A stretch of DNA of 23,136 nucleotides, taken from Planctomycetaceae bacterium UBA6163. Lineage in GTDB: Bacteria > Planctomycetota > Planctomycetia > Pirellulales > Pirellulaceae. The position numbers and the translations under genes were made by a program. The stretch covers positions 1 to 23,136 of the forward strand of contig DIUH01000036.1 of the NCBI GenBank assembly GCA_002428205.1, read 5' to 3'. Below the pieces are notes generated by a model, which saw nothing but the letters and a program-made list of their open reading frames with translations, was not told where the DNA came from and searched no databases. Of this stretch, positions 8,627 through 16,300 are shown piece after piece (position 1 is the first letter of the stretch; each line of letters opens with the position of its first letter).

Positions 8627-9304
8627 CTAAAACCCGCGACGATATCCGCGATGATAGTAGTAGGTCGGTGGAGGCGAGTAGCGTGGAACGACGTATTGTT
8701 CGTGTACAACGACAGGTTGCTGGTGAACGACGACGGGTTGTTGTTGAATGACAACCGGATTAATCGGGGCGCTGCCAACTTGTGCGTTCTGCATCGCGGT
8801 AATCACATTTTCGCTGACCCCTTGCTGATGCAGCGATATGATGTCGCTGACTTGCAATTGTCGCTGGACGCCGCGGGAGTGGATCTGATTGATGATCACC
8901 GAGTCGCTTAAACCGCTACGAGACATCGAAACGATATCCGAAGTCGAGACAGCGGCTTGGACAATTGCTTGCTGTTGTTGCTGTTGAACGTAAACGCGTT
9001 CCTGATGTGCGTAGTATTGTCGTTGGCGTTGTTGTGCGATTTCTTGATCACGGGAGTTACCCAGGACCGCTCCGCCAACCGCACCGATCGCTCCGCCGAT
9101 GGCAGCGCCAGCACCAGCTTTTCCGTTGTGATCACCGATCAAGGCGCCTGCAACTGCGCCTCCAAGTCCGCCCAGGACGGCACCTCGCGACGTATTCTGA
9201 GCGTAAACCGAACCGTTGCCGATTATCGTAATGGCCCCACAGACTGCACCTACAAGCACGACTCGACAAACAATCGACTGGCAGGAGATTAGTCGCATCA
9301 TCAT
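8627..9304 (-). CDS. Exported glycine-zipper protein with two short helical repeats
   Basis: A 225-residue protein, probably attached to or inserted in the envelope. The start is placed in the ATG triplet run at 9296-9304, directly before the signal sequence. A GTG at 9358 would add 18 residues of unlikely sequence. Layout: signal peptide with hydrophobic core 13-28 and likely cleavage after VYA (33-35); glycine zipper 41-82 (GGLGGAVAGALIG, GAAIGGAIGAVGGAVLG); a Gln-rich coiled stretch 86-112; two related units at 121-143 and 152-174 sharing SDI.S....G.S..VI; then a Val/His/Gln repeat (QQPVVVH twice) and a Tyr/Arg-rich tail. Similar glycine-zipper proteins occur in planctomycetes; function unknown. 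The neighbours (flgK, fur) do not explain it. Confidence 0.8.
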   Translation of the reverse strand: MMMRLISCQSIVCRVVLVGAVCGAITIIGNGSVYAQNTSRGAVLGGLGGAVAGALIGDHNGKAGAGAAIGGAIGAVGGAVLGNSRDQEIAQQRQRQYYAHQERVYVQQQQQQAIVQAAVSTSDIVSMSRSGLSDSVIINQIHSRGVQRQLQVSDIISLHQQGVSENVITAMQNAQVGSAPINPVVIQQQPVVVHQQPVVVHEQYVVPRYSPPPTYYYHRGYRRGF

Positions 9305-9433
9305 TCTTACCGTTTGAAAGAGATTCGCATCGTTGGCCGAGAATCGGTCTAAACACAACAGCCCGCTTCTATTATCGGCAACTGCAATGGATAAGATGAA
9401 AACGGATGCGGCGGCAATCGCAATCTGCGATGA

Positions 9434-9940
9434 TTAAACCAAATCTTGCTTCCGTTTTTTCCGTCGGCGCGACTTAACACAATCGCTACACATCCCGTTT
9501 ATGATCAAACGATGGTCGAATACTCGAAAACCGTGTTCGGCCCCCACAGCGTCTCGCAATTCGGTCAAAGCGTCGCTTTGAAACTCGACCAATTTGCGGC
9601 ACTGGGTGCAGTAAAGGTGGTCATGCTGGGGGTATCCGTAGTCGTGCTCAAAAACGGTTCGACCGTCCAGTTGGAACGAGTTCAGCAAGCCAGCGTCAAC
9701 AAACTCCTTCAGCGTGCGATACACGGTAGCAGTGCTTACGTAGCCCGGTTTGCCCTTACGTGGAAGGTTATCAATCAACATGTCGGCATCGAAATGTTCG
9801 TGCCGACTGAAGACGAGATCGACCAAATAGCGGCGTTGTTCTGTATGTCGCAAACCGCGACTTTGAAGATATTCCTCAAAGCGTTGTTGGGGCGTCAGTG
9901 ACACCTCAACACTGCCGAGCGAAGCTTGATCGATAGACAC
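9434..9940 (-). CDS. Fur family metal-dependent transcriptional regulator
   Basis: A 168-residue DNA-binding repressor (Fur/Zur/PerR superfamily). I place the start at GTG 9940, which has GAGG 5 bases upstream; a TTG at 9979 extends the frame by 13 residues but has no ribosome binding site. Layout: winged-helix domain (about 15-95) with recognition helix YVSTATVYRTLKEF (67-80); metal-site residues in RHEHFDADM (46-54) and HDH (106-108); structural zinc cysteines CTQC (111-114) and CSDC (151-154). A basic tail (KSRRRKKRK) follows. All ligands for zinc and for a regulatory metal are present. Which metal it senses cannot be decided. No obvious target operon adjoins it. The upstream leader carries interleaved inverted repeats. 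Confidence 0.92.
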   Translation of the reverse strand: MSIDQASLGSVEVSLTPQQRFEEYLQSRGLRHTEQRRYLVDLVFSRHEHFDADMLIDNLPRKGKPGYVSTATVYRTLKEFVDAGLLNSFQLDGRTVFEHDYGYPQHDHLYCTQCRKLVEFQSDALTELRDAVGAEHGFRVFDHRLIINGMCSDCVKSRRRKKRKQDLV

Positions 9941-10258
9941 CCGAACCTCGACTGACAAACGGACTGCAAGTTTACCCAAAAATTGCGGGACGGTTATGAA
10001 AACCCGCTACCGTCAATTGTAACGCACCAGCAATGCGAGTCGAACGGGTGTGGCCATATGAAGCATCCACCGCGAACAACTCGACGCGAAAACTAGTAAA
10101 CATTGCGAGCAAAACCGCCGGTTGCAGCGGCTCTAGAGCGTACCATCCAGGCGATACCTGATTTTGCGTAAATCCAGGCTACCAGGGGTGTTTCACTAGT
10201 GCTTTAAGGTGCCGCGATCGTTGGCATACGCGAGCGTCGGCGTGAATGACGCGAGTGA
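9941..10258. promoter_or_regulatory. fur upstream region with interleaved inverted repeats (9985-10014)
   Basis: A gap of 318 bases between the fur start and the flgM stop. At 9985-10014 two inverted repeats are interleaved: GCGGG (9985-9989) with CCCGC (10003-10007), and GACGGT (9989-9994) with ACCGTC (10009-10014). They cannot both form as simple hairpins. They lie 45-74 bases upstream of the fur GTG, where an operator or leader structure could sit. The rest (10015-10258) has no supported gene, and no clear terminator for flgM. Confidence 0.4.
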
Positions 10259-10552
10259 TCAACCGAATTGGTCGAGCATTCGGTCCAAGGCCATATCCAG
10301 CTTTTCGGGCGTATCGTAGTTACCGCTAGCGATTTGGCGGCGCAGTTCGGCAACCCGGTCGATGCGGATCTCTCCGCCGCCGGAAACGCTTGAAGAGGCA
10401 TCTAACCGCGATGCGCTGCTGGAAAGGTCGAGTTGGTCGACCGGCGCGGCCGTCTTCATCGAGGCCGGGTTGGTTTGCCCCTGCGGTTGTAAACGCTGGG
10501 CACCGGTCGTTGCCTGAGTGGTTGAAACGCGAAATGGGCCAAAGATCTGCAT
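10259..10552 (-). CDS. flgM: Anti-sigma-28 factor FlgM
   Basis: A 97-residue protein, the standard FlgM size. It binds sigma-28 (FliA) in the cytoplasm until the hook is finished and FlgM is exported. The N-terminus MQIFGPFRV resembles that of FlgM proteins I recall from planctomycetes. A low-complexity Ser/Thr/Gln/Ala linker follows (10-60). The sigma-binding C-terminal part is EIRIDRVAELRRQIASGNYD (61-80), then a helix EKLDMALDRMLDQF. The pattern RIDRVAEL(R/K)xQIxxGxYD is the FlgM hallmark. The ATG at 10552 is taken instead of the longer frame to 10618 because the family starts there; AGGGAG lies about 10 bases upstream. It is monocistronic here, divergent from the BBP7-type gene. Confidence 0.88.
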   Translation of the reverse strand: MQIFGPFRVSTTQATTGAQRLQPQGQTNPASMKTAAPVDQLDLSSSASRLDASSSVSGGGEIRIDRVAELRRQIASGNYDTPEKLDMALDRMLDQFG

Positions 10553-11090
10553 CTTCAAAATGCTCCCTGGGAGACGTGGACGAAACCAAACGCCTAGAAC
10601 GGTTGCCCGGCAGGACAAAGTCTAAACAGATGGCGAATGCGGTGCGCTGAAAGTGGACCGAAATGATGTGCTTGATGATATACAACAACCACAACGTTTC
10701 ATCTCCGCAGCAGTCCGAGCGCCGCAATCCTTGTCCCAGGATGCAATCCGTAACCGAAAGAGACTTCGCTAGCGCAAAATGCCGAGATGCCTGGTTTATC
10801 GTCACATCGCGTGACCATATTGAGCGTTTTCGTTTTGAAACCGGCGTATCAGCGTTGCGTAAAAACTTCCGGTAGGGGAAAGATTTTGGTTCAAGGACAG
10901 TGGGGAGACTAGCAGTGACGCGACGGCAAAGGCAAGGCGATTTCTCGAAAAATCATCTTCGTCAGCAATTTTGTCTCAAGTCGGCCGATTTCATCTTGAC
11001 GCGCGGTTCCCAGATTGCCGACTTTCCGGACGTCCATCATTTTGACTTGAACGAAAGTCCCTCGATTTCCAGAAATTTCGGGAGTCCACC
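10553..11090. promoter_or_regulatory. Divergent intergenic region between flgM and the BBP7-type gene
   Basis: About 540 bases without a supported gene. It must contain the promoters of two divergent genes, flgM (minus) and the barrel-protein gene (plus). TTGACG at about 10997 and TTGACT at about 11042 resemble -35 boxes, but no good -10 follows at the right distance. No TAAA-N15-GCCGATAA sigma-28 promoter is seen for flgM. A 70-codon plus-strand frame at 10663-10875 has no gene-like features. Confidence 0.45.
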
Positions 11091-12485
11091 TTGATCGCTC
11101 CCCGAGTCGTCCCGCAACACCGCGGCGTCGCAACTCCCAAACGGCCATTCCTGCTAGCGCGACTTTTCTTCCTCGCGACTGCTGTGTATGCGCATTGTGA
11201 TCGCACCGCAGCGCAACCGCCGGTCGCCACGCTCAGTCCGCCGATCACTTCTGCGTGGAACGATCCTTATGCGATGCCGTCGACAAACCGCTTTGCCGCA
11301 GCTCCCGCCGGTCTGATTGACCAACCCATTTTTGATGGTCGACTGATCGCTGATTCGCCTTTTTCGCCGCGGCGAATGTTTCAAGACGTCGACCCTTATC
11401 GCGGACGAATGTTTATTCGCAGTGAATACTTGGGTTGGCAGATGGACGCGATGGATACGCCACCACTGGTGACAACCAATCCAGTCGGGACGCCACAAAA
11501 TCAGGCGGGATTTATTGGTGGAACTGATACGTCAACGTTGTTTGGGGGCGAATTAAACGATTCCTTCCGCAATGGCTTTCGCGTTCGCGGTGGTTGGTAT
11601 GTCGACCCATCACGATTTTGGGCGATCGGTGGCGATTACTACGAATTGTTCGGAAACGGAGATTCCTTTTCCGCTTCCTCCAATGGTTCCAACATCATTG
11701 CTAAACCTTTCTTTGATATTGTTAATGGCAGGGAGACGGCCCAGTTCGTATCGTTTCCCGCCCTGGTTGGCGGCGATATTGCAATCGCCTCGGATACAAA
11801 ACTGCGTTCATTCGGAATCAATGTTCAGGCCGATGCTGTCAACCCACCGAACCACTCCTCCCAATTGGCCAATGGATGTGCACGCGAACCGCGGGTCGAC
11901 TGGATCATCGGTTACCGTAACATCGCATTGGAGGACAAACTCACATTCAGCGAGAACCTGACTGCGCTTGCACCGCCATTTGGCACCGCCAACTTACGTG
12001 AATCGTTCGAAACCGAAAATCGATTTCAAGGAATTGAGCTGGGCTTTGTTCGCGAAGTACCTTTGGGAAGGTGGTGGTTTGAAGCCACATCCCGGGTTGC
12101 GATCGGGAATAACGCACAACAGGTCAGGATCGCGGGAAATACCCGTTTGATCGAAAGCAATGTGGCCGAGACGTTTCCCGGCGGGCTTTATGCCCAACGG
12201 TCCAATATCGGAACCCATGACCGCGATCGATTTACGGTTGTGCCAGAGCTCGGCGCGACAATCGGCTTCCATGCCGGACCACGATTTAGCCTGACCGCAG
12301 GGTACACGTTTGTTTATATCAGCAATGTTGTAAGGGCGGGCGATCAAATCGACACCGACATCAATCGGGGGCTCATACCTGTCGAACTTGACCCGCTGAC
12401 AGGCCCTTTACGTCCGAGGTTTCAGTTCCGGGAAACCGACTTCTATGCGCACGGATTGACCGTCGGCGGCGACTTCCGATTCTGA
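11091..12485 (+). CDS. BBP7-family outer-membrane beta-barrel protein
   Basis: A 464-residue exported protein of the planctomycete beta-barrel family known as BBP7. It starts with TTG at 11091, supported by GGGAG six bases upstream and by the signal peptide that follows (hydrophobic 20-34, cleavage near TAA/Q at 39-42). Family marks are an aromatic strand YLGW, then MDTPPLVTT (121-129), TLFGG (149-153) and FRVRGGWYVDP (163-173). Alternating aromatic/hydrophobic strands continue to a C-terminal Phe, as barrel insertion requires. Its job is presumed structural or porin-like; no substrate can be read. It is divergent from flgM and has no operon partners. Confidence 0.78.
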   Translation: MIAPRVVPQHRGVATPKRPFLLARLFFLATAVYAHCDRTAAQPPVATLSPPITSAWNDPYAMPSTNRFAAAPAGLIDQPIFDGRLIADSPFSPRRMFQDVDPYRGRMFIRSEYLGWQMDAMDTPPLVTTNPVGTPQNQAGFIGGTDTSTLFGGELNDSFRNGFRVRGGWYVDPSRFWAIGGDYYELFGNGDSFSASSNGSNIIAKPFFDIVNGRETAQFVSFPALVGGDIAIASDTKLRSFGINVQADAVNPPNHSSQLANGCAREPRVDWIIGYRNIALEDKLTFSENLTALAPPFGTANLRESFETENRFQGIELGFVREVPLGRWWFEATSRVAIGNNAQQVRIAGNTRLIESNVAETFPGGLYAQRSNIGTHDRDRFTVVPELGATIGFHAGPRFSLTAGYTFVYISNVVRAGDQIDTDINRGLIPVELDPLTGPLRPRFQFRETDFYAHGLTVGGDFRF

Positions 12486-13137
12486 ATGCTTTCGGAATAA
12501 TTGTTTCAAACCACTACGTAAGATTCGGTAAAACGGCCTGCTCGATCTCCCGCTAAGAGAGGACGCTAGACGAGCGGTCGGCTTATTGCCGCAGACCTGC
12601 ACAAAACCTTTGCAAACTGTCGGTGCGGTTTAAATTGTGAATGGGCTATGCGGTAAGTAAACTTCGCGACTTTGCTCGCGCAGAGTCGATGATCCAAAAA
12701 ACCATGACAAGCATACCAAGAACAGCTTCATGCATGCGTTGTCGGTTGGCGTCTTTTGATCCCAATCGGTTATCAGCCAACGTTTCTATGCTGTGTCGAT
12801 AAAAGCTCGCTCCGCGAAATCTGTTTCTTCGTTACGACCCGCTTGGCCATCAAAATCACGATGACCGTGCCCATCGCTGTTTCTGTTGCTTGCTGATTAA
12901 ATGCGGCAAAATCTGAACGCAAAACACCGAATATCCATGGGGGGCATGGTTGGCACAGGCTAGTCTTCAACGGTTTTGGCCACGGCAATGTGCTTTTGAA
13001 CAGGCCCATAACCAGTTGATTCGATGGTTGTGCGCGGGTGACGGTAAGGTAATTTGGTCTATTTGTAACGCCACATATCGGATGGCGATCAAGGGGTTTT
13101 TTCGCGTTGCAGTTAATAATGGGTTGAGACTACCAAG
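12486..13137. other. 650-bp gene-poor stretch
   Basis: No coding region I can defend lies between the BBP7-type stop and the acyltransferase ATG. Small minus-strand frames exist (12773-13009; another near 12653-12830 with a hydrophobic run LGMLVMVFWII), but they lack proper starts, ribosome binding sites and gene-like composition. No strong terminator or known RNA motif is visible. The region must carry the acyltransferase promoter. Confidence 0.45.
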
Positions 13138-14268
13138 ATGCAAGTATCGCGAATTCATCAATTGTGTGAGCTTCGAGAATCGTGGGAAGAGCTTTCTCGC
13201 GGGCGTCCGTTTCTTTCGCCTGTTTGGCTTGAAGCTTGGTCGAAGCGATGTTGTGTAAGCGGCAATCCGTACGTAGTCGCCGTATTTGATCAAGGTAAGG
13301 TAGTCGGAATCGCTCCGTTTCACACACATAAATCTCGAATCGGCGCTGACCGGCTGGAGTTCTTGGGGAATGGAAAAGCGTGCAGCGAGTATTTAGGTAT
13401 TTTGGTTGATCCAGACGTTATGGAACCTGCAATCGAGCATCTGGCTCAGTGGATGATGGAATCAGCGATAGGTTTACATGGTGACGTTAATCGTTGGCAG
13501 CGTTTGGACTTGGAATCAGTTGCGCCGGACGATTTTACAAGCAATCGTTTGTGTCAGAACCTTGCTGATCGCGGCGCCCAATGGGTTGAAGGTGAGGCGG
13601 CGCCCTGTTGGAGGGTCGATTTGCGCGAAACCGAAGCGCAATGGCTGGCACGTTTGCATAAGTCGATTCGTCGAAAGCTTTGTTCGCTGCGAGACCGGGG
13701 AATTCAGACGGGGCGAGCGGTTTATAAAATTGCAAGTACGCAAACCGAACGGTTGGCGACGTTTGACCATCTTGTTCGATTACATAATGAACGCCGAAAA
13801 CAGCTCGGTGACGAAGGCTGTTTCGAGTTCCCCGGTTTTCAAGATTTTTTGACCGAAGTCATCACCAGTCCCGATTCGGCCGAGATGGTAAAGCTGTCAC
13901 TTGTCGAATTAGACGGAATGGTTGTCGCGGCAGGGCTCTGTTTAGAAAGTGAAAATGGGCTGCTGGTTTATCAAACTGGTATTTCGTTACAGCCCAAAAC
14001 CACCTCAGACCGAGTGGCCGCAAATCCTGGTTGGCTGTTAAACCTGTTTCATATCAAATATGCTCGGGAACGACGGTTGAGTTATATCGACTACCTTCGT
14101 GGCGATGAAACATACAAGCGACATTTAGGTGCAGAGCCGACCCAGGTGAAATTTCATATGGTGGTGCCGCCAATCACCGCTGCACTGGTTAGACAACGAA
14201 TTTGGCGATGGGCCCAAACGGCAAAAGGCATTGGAAAAGAAGTTATGGAAAGCATTCCACAACTGTAG
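13138..14268 (+). CDS. GNAT-type acyltransferase of the CelD/FemAB-like family
   Basis: A 376-residue cytoplasmic protein with the double-GNAT fold of CelD/BioF2-like proteins, often found in exopolysaccharide and surface-glycan loci. Visible marks are FLSPVWLEAWSKR (25-37), a beta-strand VVAVFDQGKVVGIAPF (46-61), RLEFLGNG then EYLGILV (72-90), an arginine/lysine-rich helix HKSIRRKLCSLRDRG in the middle, and the C-terminal signature DYLRGDETYKRHLGAE (318-333). ATG at 13138 has only a weak ribosome binding site. It is convergent with the sugar operon, which ends 207 bp away, so it may acylate the glycan made by that operon; this is inference from position only. Confidence 0.8.
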   Translation: MQVSRIHQLCELRESWEELSRGRPFLSPVWLEAWSKRCCVSGNPYVVAVFDQGKVVGIAPFHTHKSRIGADRLEFLGNGKACSEYLGILVDPDVMEPAIEHLAQWMMESAIGLHGDVNRWQRLDLESVAPDDFTSNRLCQNLADRGAQWVEGEAAPCWRVDLRETEAQWLARLHKSIRRKLCSLRDRGIQTGRAVYKIASTQTERLATFDHLVRLHNERRKQLGDEGCFEFPGFQDFLTEVITSPDSAEMVKLSLVELDGMVVAAGLCLESENGLLVYQTGISLQPKTTSDRVAANPGWLLNLFHIKYARERRLSYIDYLRGDETYKRHLGAEPTQVKFHMVVPPITAALVRQRIWRWAQTAKGIGKEVMESIPQL

Positions 14269-14475
14269 ACAGCAATTGGCATGTCCTGATGCGAACACGT
14301 TGATGCCCTTGCACCGGCCCAGAGGGTCAAAGGGTCGGAGCCCGGTCAATTCATGCCAACTTGCCGCTGGGGTGGTTGGTGGTCGAATCAATCTTGTCGA
14401 CAAAGGCGGTCGAAAATTGGGGGGCGATGATGCGAGCCGCAGAAAACATCCCCAAAAAAACGACCTCCAAAAAAA

Positions 14476-15237
14476 TCACTGGATTCGTTTTAAGTAGCCA
14501 TCTGGGGCTACTGTGATCAACAACTTGTTATGAATCGCTGCGTCGATTTCAAACTCGGGGTGCGTCTCGAGGTACTTCCAAACCGCTGTCTTCGGATTAT
14601 CGCCCGGTCCCCACGGACGATCCGGGAACATCTCTTCGGGAAGATCCTCGACCACCGTATCGAACACGACGCAGTAACTGCCGACGGATGTCAGAGGCGC
14701 GTAGGCTTCTAATTCATTCAGCACGTGTTCATGCGTGTGATTGCTGTCCAAGCAAACCAGAATCCGCGAATAATGGCTCGCGACCTGATGCACCTGTTTG
14801 ATGATTTCCGGCGCTACACTGGACCCTTGGATCATTTCGATACGCGATGCCATCGGATGCGCCTCGATTGCATCTCGATTGTGCTGGCGAATATCGATAT
14901 CGACTCCCAAGACTTTCCGCTTGGAAACTTTGGGGTCGATCGTCTGTCCCGATTCGATCGCGTCGCACATATCTAAAAGTGCCAACATTGACGCGCTGAA
15001 AATCAGTGATCCGCCATGTGCAATTCCGGTCTCGATGATTAGGTCTGGCCTTGTTGACCAGATCAATTCTTGCATCGCAACAATGTCTTGAGGGTATTGA
15101 ATAATGGGGCGTGATTGCCATGAGAAATCATATGAGTACCTTGCGGAAATCGTTTCGTTCATGAACTGTTTTGCGGCTGCGGCCAATGCACCCGACGGTA
15201 CGCGATCGCTAGACATAGAACTATGATCGGCCATCAT
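14476..15237 (-). CDS. CmcI-type cephalosporin hydroxylase / sugar O-methyltransferase family protein
   Basis: A 253-residue Rossmann-fold, SAM-dependent enzyme of the CmcI/RhmO-like family. Members are named cephalosporin hydroxylases, but many in glycan clusters are thought to O-methylate sugars. Visible marks are the SAM motif ETGIAHGGSLIFSA (69-82), GVDIDIRQHN (111-120), the loop IQGSS (136-140), and CLDSNHTHEHVLNELEAY (162-179), with acidic and His residues at the metal site. The first ATG (15237) and the next (15234) are both possible; AGGA lies 4 and 7 bases upstream, inside the preceding gene. The gene overlaps the methyltransferase gene by 17 bp and is the last of the operon. Two A7 tracts follow its stop. 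Confidence 0.85.
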   Translation of the reverse strand: MMADHSSMSSDRVPSGALAAAAKQFMNETISARYSYDFSWQSRPIIQYPQDIVAMQELIWSTRPDLIIETGIAHGGSLIFSASMLALLDMCDAIESGQTIDPKVSKRKVLGVDIDIRQHNRDAIEAHPMASRIEMIQGSSVAPEIIKQVHQVASHYSRILVCLDSNHTHEHVLNELEAYAPLTSVGSYCVVFDTVVEDLPEEMFPDRPWGPGDNPKTAVWKYLETHPEFEIDAAIHNKLLITVAPDGYLKRIQ

Positions 15238-16300
15238 CTATTCCTAAAAAATTAAAGTGTTTGTCGGACATTTGCTTGATTTCTTCCAAATAATTGGAGT
15301 TCATCACCAAGATTGTGGACCCCGGTGGTAGAGAGGGCAAAGCTTGCAGCGGAGATTGGATTGACAGGCCGGTGACCGGCAAATACTTGCCTTGCTTTGC
15401 TGGGTTGATGTCGATCACAGTGCGGATCGGAAAACCTGCTCGTTGGCTGAGCAATGAAAAGATGACTCCTTTGGATCCACCACCCCAAATGGCTAACGTC
15501 TTGTTGTCTTTGACGTAATCGAGATTCTGGCCAAAAGAGCTTGGGAATTGAACGACATCGAATGGGTCTCGCTGCGGAGGTGTCAGCGAAGCCAAGTCCG
15601 CAACGATCGATAGGTATTGGCCCCCGAAAATTCGCTCAGCATGAAGTACGCGGCCAAACATTCGCGAGAAGTCTGACAATCGAAAATAATTTACATGCTC
15701 GTAGAAAACGTCAAACCATGCGTTTCGATCGATGATCCAATCGACACAAGGAACTTCAATGTAAACCAATCCTTGTTCGCCATTTGCCAGGGCAAGTTGG
15801 CACAAAAACTGGTACGGATCCTGGATATGTTCCAAAACGTGACGAAGAATTAAACCTTTGCCGTGAAAACCTAAGTCGGGGTGAAAGTATTCTTTTCGTA
15901 CGTTGGGATTGCAGCCTTCATAGGCAGGATCAAACCCGTCAACTTCGAAGCCCTGGCTTAATAACATCTCCAGAAAAAAACCTTTACCACAGCCGACCTC
16001 TACCAATGATTCTTTGCCTATCGTTCGCCCGATGATATCCGCAACTTCGGCGAGGTGTTGCTTAAAGAGCGAACTATTGGCTTGTTCATTATTGTAAGCG
16101 GCGTCATATGTTATTTTTTCGGGACGAAATGCGTCGTTATAGACAAGTCCGGATTTCGAATTTTCAACCAGCACCACTTCACCGGTAGCGCAAGAAATTG
16201 CTTCTTGCGGAGTATCGTAGACACGATTCTGTAAGATCGGCAATCCGGTTTGGCTATAAAGTACGCGGTTTATGGGCGATGGCGTATCGGTTCGTTTCAT
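15221..16300 (-). CDS. Second sugar methyltransferase, shortened TylCIII/TcaB9-like
   Basis: A 359-residue class I SAM methyltransferase. Motif I is LVEVGCGKGFF (99-109) and LRHVLEHIQDPY (152-163) is a post-motif. Glu201-His202 in FYEHVNYF align with the catalytic EH of the neighbouring C-methyltransferase. The C-terminal domain has IWGGGSKGVIFSLL (271-284) and AKQGKYLP (301-308), the same signatures as the gene at 17142-18371, so the two are paralogues. The N-terminal zinc module is degenerate: the four cysteines of the paralogue are absent, although GLVYNDAFRPEK matches its surroundings. ATG at 16300 overlaps the preceding stop as ATGA and has no ribosome binding site, suggesting translational coupling. 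A second branched-sugar or glycan methylation is likely. Confidence 0.82.
   Translation of the reverse strand: MKRTDTPSPINRVLYSQTGLPILQNRVYDTPQEAISCATGEVVLVENSKSGLVYNDAFRPEKITYDAAYNNEQANSSLFKQHLAEVADIIGRTIGKESLVEVGCGKGFFLEMLLSQGFEVDGFDPAYEGCNPNVRKEYFHPDLGFHGKGLILRHVLEHIQDPYQFLCQLALANGEQGLVYIEVPCVDWIIDRNAWFDVFYEHVNYFRLSDFSRMFGRVLHAERIFGGQYLSIVADLASLTPPQRDPFDVVQFPSSFGQNLDYVKDNKTLAIWGGGSKGVIFSLLSQRAGFPIRTVIDINPAKQGKYLPVTGLSIQSPLQALPSLPPGSTILVMNSNYLEEIKQMSDKHFNFLGIDDGRS

Noticed and set aside
9411..9435. ATCGCA-GAT-TGCGAT hairpin after fur
   Set aside because: The loop is only three bases and no T-run follows on the minus strand, so it is not listed as a terminator.
9985..10014. Reading the interleaved repeats upstream of fur as an H-type pseudoknot
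   Set aside because: The linker across the first stem would have zero bases, which is sterically unfavourable. Alternative hairpins or DNA operators are more likely.
10663..10875. 70-codon plus-strand frame between flgM and the BBP7-type gene
   Set aside because: No motif, no ribosome binding site and no conserved-looking composition.
12773..13009. 78-codon minus-strand frame in the gene-poor gap
   Set aside because: No ribosome binding site, no recognisable domain, and an irregular composition; insufficient to call a gene.
12950..13258. 102-codon plus-strand frame overlapping the acyltransferase start
   Set aside because: It overlaps a recognised family in another frame and has a Cys/Arg/Phe-rich translation typical of a shadow frame.
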